Source: Pseudomonas fluorescens
GTDB taxonomy: Bacteria > Pseudomonadota > Gammaproteobacteria > Pseudomonadales > Pseudomonadaceae
DNA length: 50,290 nucleotides
Assembly: GCF_902497625.1 (NCBI RefSeq)
Contig: NZ_CABVGX010000041.1
Span: 1 to 50,290 of the forward strand
Reading direction: 5' to 3'
The position numbers and the translations under genes were made by a program. This document shows positions 44,353-50,290 of the stretch, one piece after another (positions within the stretch are counted from its first letter, which is position 1; every line of letters begins with the position of its first letter). The notes beneath the pieces are model-generated. The model saw only the letters and a program-made list of their open reading frames with translations. It searched no databases and had not been told where the DNA came from.

Positions 44353-45720
44353 ATGCAATCCACCCAAAAGCCGACTCACGTCCGCTATTTGATCCTGCTC
44401 ATGCTTTTTCTGGTGACCACGATCAATTATGCCGACCGGGCGACTATCGCCATCGCCGGTTCCAGCCTGCAAAAAGACCTCGGCATTGACGCGGTCACTC
44501 TCGGCTATATCTTCTCTGCATTCGGTTGGGCTTACGTGGCCGGGCAAATTCCCGGCGGCTGGCTGCTTGACCGTTTCGGTTCGAAAAAAATCTACGCGCT
44601 CAGCATCTTCACCTGGTCACTGTTCACCGTGCTGCAGGGTTATGTCGGCGAGTTCGGCATGTCCACCGCGGTGGTTGCGCTGTTCATGCTGCGCTTCCTG
44701 GTGGGTCTGGCCGAAGCGCCATCGTTCCCCGGTAACGCACGCATCGTCGCCGCCTGGTTCCCCACCGCCGAACGCGGCACAGCGTCAGCGATTTTCAACT
44801 CGGCGCAATACTTTGCCACCGTGTTGTTCGCACCGCTTATGGGCTGGATCGTCTACAGCTATGGCTGGCAGCACGTGTTCATCGTCATGGGCGTGATCGG
44901 CATCATCTTCTCGGGCATCTGGCTGAAAGTGATCTACAGCCCGCGCCAGCACCCGATGATCAACGAAGCCGAGTTCAAGCACATCGCCGACAACGGCGGC
45001 ATGGTCGACATGGACCAGGACAAAGGCAAAGGTGCCAAGGCCGACGGTCCGAAGTGGGACTACATTCGCCAGTTGCTGACCAACCGCATGATGCTGGGCG
45101 TTTACCTGGGCCAGTACTGCATCAACGGCATCACCTATTTCTTCCTGACCTGGTTCCCGGTGTACCTCGTGCAGGAACGCGGCATGACCATCCTCAAGGC
45201 CGGTTTCATCGCCTCATTGCCGGCGATCTGCGGCTTCATCGGCGGTGTGCTCGGCGGGGTCATTTCCGACTACCTGCTGCGCAAAGGCCATTCCCTGACC
45301 TTCGCCCGCAAGGCGCCGATCATTGCCGGTTTGCTGGTCTCCAGTAGCATCGTCGCCTGCAACTACGTGGACGTTGAGTGGATGGTGGTGGGCTTCATGG
45401 CACTGGCCTTCTTCGGCAAAGGCGTAGGCGCACTGGGTTGGGCGGTGGTGTCCGACACTTCGCCAAAACAGATCGCCGGCCTCAGTGGCGGCCTGTTCAA
45501 CACCTTCGGCAACATCGCGTCGATCACCACGCCGATTGTCATTGGCTACATCATCAGCTCCACCGGTTCGTTCAAATGGGCGCTGGTATTCGTCGGTTGC
45601 AACGCGCTGGTCGCGGTGTTCAGCTACCTGGTGATCGTCGGCCCGATCAAACGTGTCGTGCTCAAAGAGCCGCCAAGCGCCGGCCCCGAACTGAGCAAAT
45701 TATCTGAAGCACATTCCTGA
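44353..45720 (+). CDS. MFS D-galactarate/D-glucarate permease (GudP/GarP-like)
   Basis: Inner-membrane symporter of 455 aa in the anion:cation symporter family. The N-terminal YLILLMLFLVTTINYADRAT and the loop GGWLLDRFGSKKIYAL are characteristic of hexuronate/aldarate carriers such as GudP and GarP, and 12 hydrophobic segments are visible. The ATG at 44353 is preceded by GGGAG. It lies 11 bases before garD, so permease and first enzyme are co-transcribed. Gene names gudP and garP are equally fitting. Confidence 0.9.
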   Translation: MQSTQKPTHVRYLILLMLFLVTTINYADRATIAIAGSSLQKDLGIDAVTLGYIFSAFGWAYVAGQIPGGWLLDRFGSKKIYALSIFTWSLFTVLQGYVGEFGMSTAVVALFMLRFLVGLAEAPSFPGNARIVAAWFPTAERGTASAIFNSAQYFATVLFAPLMGWIVYSYGWQHVFIVMGVIGIIFSGIWLKVIYSPRQHPMINEAEFKHIADNGGMVDMDQDKGKGAKADGPKWDYIRQLLTNRMMLGVYLGQYCINGITYFFLTWFPVYLVQERGMTILKAGFIASLPAICGFIGGVLGGVISDYLLRKGHSLTFARKAPIIAGLLVSSSIVACNYVDVEWMVVGFMALAFFGKGVGALGWAVVSDTSPKQIAGLSGGLFNTFGNIASITTPIVIGYIISSTGSFKWALVFVGCNALVAVFSYLVIVGPIKRVVLKEPPSAGPELSKLSEAHS

Positions 45721-45731
45721 GGAGCGGCGTC

Positions 45732-47285
45732 ATGCAGTTGATTGAACATTCTGACTCGCCGCGCTACATCCGCCTGCACGAGCGGGACAACGTAGTGATT
45801 GTGGTCAACGACCAGGGCGTGCCGGCCGGCACTGAATTCCCAGACGGCCTTGTGACCGTGGATTTCGTGCCGCAGAGCCATAAAGTCACGCTGGAAGATA
45901 TTCCCGAAGGCGGCCAGGTGATTCGTTACGGCCAGACCATCGGCTATGCGTTGCAGCCGATTCCACGCGGCAGCTGGGTCAAGGAAGATCAACTGCGCAT
46001 GCCGACCGCGCCGCCGCTGGACAGCTTGCCGCTGTCCACCGAAGTGCCGGCGGCGCAAGCTCCGCTCGAAGGTTTCACGTTCGAGGGTTTCCGCAACGCC
46101 GACGGCACCGTCGGTACGCGCAATATTCTTGGCATCACTACGACCGTTCAGTGCGTCACCGGCGTGCTCGATCATGCCGTCAAGCGGATCAAGGATGAAT
46201 TGCTGCCGCTATACCCTAATGTCGATGACGTGGTGGCCCTGACCCACAGCTACGGTTGTGGCGTGGCGATCACCGCCACCGATGCGTACATCCCGATCCG
46301 CACCGTGCGCAACCTGGCGCGCAACCCGAATCTGGGTGGCGAAGCGCTGGTGATCAGCCTGGGCTGCGAGAAATTGCAGGCCGGGCAGGTCATGCACGAA
46401 GGGGACAGCTCGGTAGACCTCAGTGATCCGTGGCTGTATCGCCTGCAGGATTCCAGTCACGGCTTCACCGAAATGATCGAACAGATCATGCAGCTGGCCG
46501 AAACCCGTTTGAAGAAACTCGATCAGCGTCGCCGGGAAACCGTGCCGGCGTCCGAGCTGATTCTTGGCATGCAATGCGGCGGCAGCGATGCGTTTTCCGG
46601 CATCACCGCCAACCCGGCGCTGGGCTACGCCTCGGACCTGTTGCTGCGGGCCGGCGCGACGGTGATGTTTTCCGAAGTGACCGAAGTGCGCGATGCGATC
46701 TACTTGCTGACGTCGCGGGCCGAAACCGAGGAAGTCGCGCAGGAGCTGGTGCGCGAAATGGACTGGTACGACCGTTACCTGGCCAAGGGTGAAGCGGATC
46801 GCAGCGCCAACACTACGCCGGGTAACAAGAAGGGCGGGTTGTCGAACATTGTCGAGAAGTCGTTGGGTTCGATCGTCAAATCCGGCAGCAGCGCGATCAA
46901 CGGGGTGCTTGGCCCTGGTGAACGGTTCAAGCGCAAAGGGCTGATTTTCTGTGCGACGCCGGCCAGTGATTTTGTCTGCGGGACCTTGCAACTGGCGGCC
47001 GGGATGAACCTGCATGTGTTCACCACCGGGCGCGGTACGCCTTATGGCTTGGCGATGGCGCCGGTGGTAAAGGTCTCGACCCGCACCGAACTGGCGCAGC
47101 GCTGGCCGGACCTGATCGACATCGACGCCGGTCGGATTGCCACCGGGCGGGCGTCGATCGAGGATCTGGGCTGGGAGTTGTTCCACTACTATCTGGAGGT
47201 AGCGAGCGGCAAGAAGCAAACATGGGCTGAGCAGCATAAGCTGTATAACGACATTACGTTGTTCAATCCGGCGCCGATCACCTGA
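45732..47285 (+). CDS. garD: Galactarate dehydratase
   Basis: Enzyme of 517 aa (E. coli GarD 523) of the UxaA/GarD family that dehydrates meso-galactarate to 5-keto-4-deoxyglucarate. The N-terminal SAF domain (MQLIEHSDSPRYIRLHERDN) is followed by the catalytic part: GFRNADGTVGTRNILGI, THSYGCGVAIT, LILGMQCGGSDAFSGITANP and FCATPASDFVCGTLQLAAGM. GGAGCGG stands before the ATG. Its product is the KdgD substrate, completing the pathway encoded here; the glucarate dehydratase gudD is not in the window. Confidence 0.95.
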   Translation: MQLIEHSDSPRYIRLHERDNVVIVVNDQGVPAGTEFPDGLVTVDFVPQSHKVTLEDIPEGGQVIRYGQTIGYALQPIPRGSWVKEDQLRMPTAPPLDSLPLSTEVPAAQAPLEGFTFEGFRNADGTVGTRNILGITTTVQCVTGVLDHAVKRIKDELLPLYPNVDDVVALTHSYGCGVAITATDAYIPIRTVRNLARNPNLGGEALVISLGCEKLQAGQVMHEGDSSVDLSDPWLYRLQDSSHGFTEMIEQIMQLAETRLKKLDQRRRETVPASELILGMQCGGSDAFSGITANPALGYASDLLLRAGATVMFSEVTEVRDAIYLLTSRAETEEVAQELVREMDWYDRYLAKGEADRSANTTPGNKKGGLSNIVEKSLGSIVKSGSSAINGVLGPGERFKRKGLIFCATPASDFVCGTLQLAAGMNLHVFTTGRGTPYGLAMAPVVKVSTRTELAQRWPDLIDIDAGRIATGRASIEDLGWELFHYYLEVASGKKQTWAEQHKLYNDITLFNPAPIT

Positions 47286-47300
47286 CACTGAGTCGCCTGC

Positions 47301-47392
47301 TTCGCGAGCAGGCTCGCTCCCACAGGAATTTTCGTCGTGCGCAGATTGTGTGTTTTACGCAGGACAAATGTGGGAGCGAGCCTGCTCGCGAA
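47301..47392. repeat. REPIN element between garD and the AEC gene
   Basis: Perfect 24-base arms (TTCGCGAGCAGGCTCGCTCC plus CACA at 47301-47324, reverse complement at 47369-47392) around a 44-base spacer. The hairpin may also serve as the 3' end of the garD transcript. Confidence 0.88.
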
Positions 47393-47470
47393 AGCGGTCT
47401 AACAGACGCCGAAGGGCTGAGTGGCATATCATTAGCCCCCTAACGACGCTCACCCAAGGTGATCCCCGGC

Positions 47471-48412
47471 ATGCTGGCTATTTTCCTCGAAACCCTGAAC
47501 ATCACCGCGCCGGTGTTTGCCATGCTGTTTTTGGGTGTGCTGCTCAAGCGCATCAACTGGATCAACGACAACTTCATCCACACCGCGTCGTCCCTGGTGT
47601 TCAACGTCACCATGCCGGCGTTGTTGTTTCTGGGCATCCTGCATGCCGACCTGCACGCAGCATTGCAACCGTCGCTGCTGATCTATTTCTCGCTCGCCAC
47701 GCTGGTGTCATTCGCCATTGCCTGGGGCTGGGCGATCTGGAAGTGCCCTCGCGAGGATCGCGGGATTTACACCCAAGGCGCCTTTCGCGGCAACAACGGT
47801 GTCATCGGCCTGGCCCTCGCGGCGAGCATGTATGGCGATTACGGCATTTCCCTCGGCGCGATCCTCGCGGCGTTGGTCATCCTGTTCTACAACACGCTCT
47901 CGACCATCGTCCTGGCGGTGTACAGCCCGGTGATCAAGTCAGACCCGTGGAGCATCTTCAAAAGCGTGATGATCAACCCGCTGATCATCAGCGTTCTGGC
48001 GGCGGCGCCGTTTGCTTATTTCAAGATTGGTTTACCGGGTTGGCTGGAGACGTCCGGGCAATACCTGGCGCAAACCACGCTGCCCTTGGCGCTGATCTGC
48101 ATCGGCGGCACGTTGTCACTGGCGGCGATGCGCAAGAGTGGCTCGATGGCGCTCAGTTCAAGCCTGGTGAAGATGATCGGTTTGCCGGTGCTGGCGACGC
48201 TGGGTGCGTGGCTCTGGGGGTTTCGCGGGGCGGAGCTGGGCATTTTGTTTCTGTATTTCGGCAGCCCGACGGCGGCCGCGAGTTTCGTCATGGCCCGGGC
48301 AGCGAATGGCAATCATGAGCTGGCGGCAGCGATTATCGTGATCACCACGTTGATGGCGGCGATCACGACCAATATCGGGATCTTTTTGTTGCAATGGGGT
48401 GGGTGGATATAG
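47471..48412 (+). CDS. AEC-family (auxin efflux carrier type) transporter
   Basis: Inner-membrane protein of 313 aa with about ten hydrophobic helices in two five-helix halves. It begins MLAIFLETLNITAPVFAMLF; AFRGNNGVIGLALAASMYGD and LALICIGGTLSLAAMRKSG are typical of the AEC family, which carries organic acids such as malate or malonate in bacteria. The substrate is unknown. The ATG at 47471 was preferred to the ATC/GTG region upstream; AAGGTGAT lies before it. It is monocistronic. Confidence 0.88.
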   Translation: MLAIFLETLNITAPVFAMLFLGVLLKRINWINDNFIHTASSLVFNVTMPALLFLGILHADLHAALQPSLLIYFSLATLVSFAIAWGWAIWKCPREDRGIYTQGAFRGNNGVIGLALAASMYGDYGISLGAILAALVILFYNTLSTIVLAVYSPVIKSDPWSIFKSVMINPLIISVLAAAPFAYFKIGLPGWLETSGQYLAQTTLPLALICIGGTLSLAAMRKSGSMALSSSLVKMIGLPVLATLGAWLWGFRGAELGILFLYFGSPTAAASFVMARAANGNHELAAAIIVITTLMAAITTNIGIFLLQWGGWI

Positions 48413-48487
48413 CGTCAGAATTTGTAGTGTTCTTTCGGGCCTCATCGTCGGAATGCCGGTCTGACGGTTACCCAATAAGCCGGCGAG

Positions 48488-48868
48488 TTACTCCGGCTTC
48501 TGATAACTATCGATCACTTCCTGCGCCGCGCGAAACGCATCGATCGCCGCGGGCGCGCCTGCATACACTGCGCAATGCAGCAGCGTTTCGCGAATCTCTT
48601 CAACTGTGCAACCGTTATTCAATGCGCCGCGCACGTGGCCTTTCAGTTCCTGAGGGCACTTCAACGCGGTCAGCGCGGCGAGGGTGATCAGGCTGCGGGT
48701 TTTCAGCTCCAGGCCTTCGCGATTCCATACGCTGCCCCACGCGTGCTCGTTTACCCAATCCTGCAATGGCTGTGTGAATTCGGTGGCATTGCCCAAGGCG
48801 CGATCGACAAAAGCATCGCCCATCACTTGGCGACGGACTTCAACCCCGGGTTTTTTATTGTCGGTCAT
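48488..48868 (-). CDS. Carboxymuconolactone decarboxylase-family protein
   Basis: Protein of 126 aa of the CMD/PcaC family (AhpD-like fold). It contains EGLELKTRSLITLAALTALK, LKGHVRGALNNGCTVEEIRE and LLHCAVYAGAPAAIDAFR, the arrangement seen in gamma-carboxymuconolactone decarboxylases. Without other pca genes nearby a role in protocatechuate degradation is not assured. Its ATG overlaps the stop of the upstream antiporter gene by four bases, so they are co-translated. Confidence 0.88.
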   Translation of the reverse strand: MTDNKKPGVEVRRQVMGDAFVDRALGNATEFTQPLQDWVNEHAWGSVWNREGLELKTRSLITLAALTALKCPQELKGHVRGALNNGCTVEEIRETLLHCAVYAGAPAAIDAFRAAQEVIDSYQKPE

Positions 48869-49923
48869 GGCGATTCTCTTTTGTGGTGTTGGCGACGCCA
48901 GGCGCGCAGCGATGTAAACAGCAGAAAGGCCACCAGCGCCGGCAGGACGAAAAACAGCATCAAATGTTCAAGCTTGCCCGCCAGCGGCATGCCGGTGGTG
49001 AACGACACCACGTGCAGCCCATACGCCAGATACAGACCCAGAAACAGTAAGCCTTCGGCGCGCGTGACCCGATAACCGGAATAGAACACCGGCAGGCACA
49101 ATACCGCGACACCGAGCATGACGGGCAGGTCGAAATCCAGCGCGTTCGGCGAGACCGACAGCGGTGACGGCGCGACCAGTGCAGTCAGCCCTAGCACCCC
49201 CAGCAGGTTGAACAGATTGCTGCCGATCACGTTGCCCACGGCGATATCCCGCTGCCCGCGCAACGCCGCGATCAACGAGGTGGCCAGTACCGGCAACGAG
49301 GTACTGACCGCCACGATTGTCAGGCCGATGATCCGCTCCGAAAGACCCAGATCGGAGGCGACCGACACCGCCGCACCCAGCAGCAAATGCCCGGCGTATA
49401 CCAGCATCGCCAGCCCCACAACGATCGTCAACAGGCTGCGCAACCACGGTATTTGCCGCTTTTCATCGTGAGACGGCGGCCGCGACGAGTGCTGCGACTG
49501 GCGCAGGAGTAAACCGAGATACAACACCAGCGCTGTCAGTAACAGCATGCCGTCGGTGCGCGTCAGCTCCTCATTCCAGGCCAGCACGAACACCAACAGG
49601 CTGGCGCCGATCATCAGCGGGATATCCAGTCGCACCAATTCTCGCGACACCCGCAGCGGGATGATCAACGCCGAGAGCCCCAGCGTGACGAGGATGTTGA
49701 AAATGCTGCTGCCGATCACGCTGCCGACCGCGATGTCCGCGTTATGGGCCAGTGTGGCTTGCAGACTGACCGCCATCTGCGGCGCGCTGCTGCCCAAGGC
49801 GACAATCGTCAGACCGATGATCAGCGGCCGCACGTGCAGGCGCGCGGCCAGGCGCACAGCGCCGCGTACCATCAGTTCGGCGCCGGCAATCAGTAACAGC
49901 AAGCCGCCGAGCAACTCGATCAC
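48865..49923 (-). CDS. CaCA-family calcium/sodium (cation) antiporter
   Basis: Inner-membrane exchanger of 352 aa with two homologous five-helix halves. The alpha-repeat motifs are GLTIVALGSSAPQMAVSLQA in the first half and GLTIVAVSTSLPVLATSLIA in the second, each followed by a GNVIGSNLFN-like segment. In the first repeat the usual PE of the family appears as PQ, and in the second as PV, so ion selectivity may differ. The start is a GTG at 49923 with a poor ribosome site, so it is not certain. Confidence 0.85.
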   Translation of the reverse strand: MIELLGGLLLLIAGAELMVRGAVRLAARLHVRPLIIGLTIVALGSSAPQMAVSLQATLAHNADIAVGSVIGSSIFNILVTLGLSALIIPLRVSRELVRLDIPLMIGASLLVFVLAWNEELTRTDGMLLLTALVLYLGLLLRQSQHSSRPPSHDEKRQIPWLRSLLTIVVGLAMLVYAGHLLLGAAVSVASDLGLSERIIGLTIVAVSTSLPVLATSLIAALRGQRDIAVGNVIGSNLFNLLGVLGLTALVAPSPLSVSPNALDFDLPVMLGVAVLCLPVFYSGYRVTRAEGLLFLGLYLAYGLHVVSFTTGMPLAGKLEHLMLFFVLPALVAFLLFTSLRAWRRQHHKRESP

Positions 49924-49973
49924 GCTGATCAGGGGTAAATCGGCAAGTCCGAAAATAGTCGGGGCTCCATGGG

Positions 49974-50290
49974 TTAATCGAGGGCTTGCACGCGAACCCG
50001 TGCGGTGCCGCTTCTGAGCATACCCAGTTGTTCGGCGGCTTCGTGGGAAACATCGATCAGCCGTCCGCGAGTATGCGGCCCGCGGTCGTTGATGCGCACC
50101 ACGCAGGACCTGTCGTTATTCAGATTGGTGACCTTCACCCGGGTGCCGAATGGCAACTGGCGGTGGGCGGCGGTCAAGGCATTCTTGTTGAAACGCTCGC
50201 CACTGGCCGTGCGTTTGCCATGGTGTTTGGCGCCGTAATAGGAGGCGGTGCCGGTCTTGTTGTAACCGTGGGGGTCGATGATGTCCGTGC
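49974..50290 (-). CDS. RlpA-like septal ring lytic transglycosylase, C-terminal part (5' end outside window)
   Basis: The end of a double-psi beta-barrel protein, running off the window on the minus strand. The visible part reads GTASYYGAKHHGKRTASGER, then LTAAHRQLPFGTRVKVTNL, VVRINDRGPHTRGRLIDVSH and AAEQLGMLRSGTARVRVQAL before TAA. These are the RlpA signature segments, including the catalytic-site aspartate in NDRGP and the conserved His of DVSH. No SPOR domain follows, so it is a short RlpA-type protein. Its N-terminus and signal peptide are not in the window. Confidence 0.9.
   Translation of the reverse strand, partial: TDIIDPHGYNKTGTASYYGAKHHGKRTASGERFNKNALTAAHRQLPFGTRVKVTNLNNDRSCVVRINDRGPHTRGRLIDVSHEAAEQLGMLRSGTARVRVQALD

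Overview
The window comes from a Pseudomonas of the fluorescens complex. The evidence is high GC with strong G/C third-position bias, several REP/REPIN inverted repeats typical of that group, and gene blocks whose order I recognise from Pseudomonas: fruBKA, piuB-piuA-piuC-Sel1 (PA4513-PA4516 in P. aeruginosa), speC, prfC, the dipeptide transporter dppBCDF with an OprD-type porin, and roxSR. These identifications come from protein motifs and remembered synteny; no database was searched.

Layout. 1-3757: fructose PTS operon (end of fruB, fruK, fruA). 3866-10509: iron-uptake block with piuB and piuA on the minus strand, piuC and a Sel1 gene on the plus strand, and Fur-like sites at the promoters. 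10510-14010: a lower-GC accessory insert carrying a XaxA/XaxB-type alpha-pore-forming toxin pair plus a third co-directional gene, closed by a bidirectional terminator. 14025-15188: speC with a structured leader. 15607-19702: a small hypothetical gene and a four-gene osmoprotectant ABC transporter. 20125-23642: prfC, an MFS transporter and a small acidic exported protein. 23842-34625: one long minus-strand peptide-uptake cluster with three paralogous binding proteins, an OprD-family porin and DppBCDF, with strong hairpins in several of its gaps. 35169-39884: a SIMPL-domain periplasmic protein, redox two-component system roxSR and a YddA-type ABC exporter. 40265-47285: D-galactarate/D-glucarate catabolism (FadR-type regulator, KdgD, alpha-ketoglutarate semialdehyde dehydrogenase, sugar-acid permease, GarD). 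47471-50290: AEC transporter, CMD-family protein, CaCA antiporter and the end of an RlpA-like protein.

How the genes work together. The piu block imports ferric catecholate-type siderophores and probably reduces or processes the iron. The dpp block takes peptides across both membranes. The gar/kdg block converts galactarate to 5-keto-4-deoxyglucarate (GarD), then to alpha-ketoglutarate semialdehyde (KdgD), then to alpha-ketoglutarate; an inverted repeat before kdgD with a matching half-site before the regulator suggests local control.

The best candidate for something undescribed is the third gene of the toxin operon (13083-13976). By eye it aligns collinearly with the XaxA-like subunit next to it but lacks the hydrophobic tip of the stalk. 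The operon may therefore be a three-component system rather than the known two-component XaxAB/YaxAB type.
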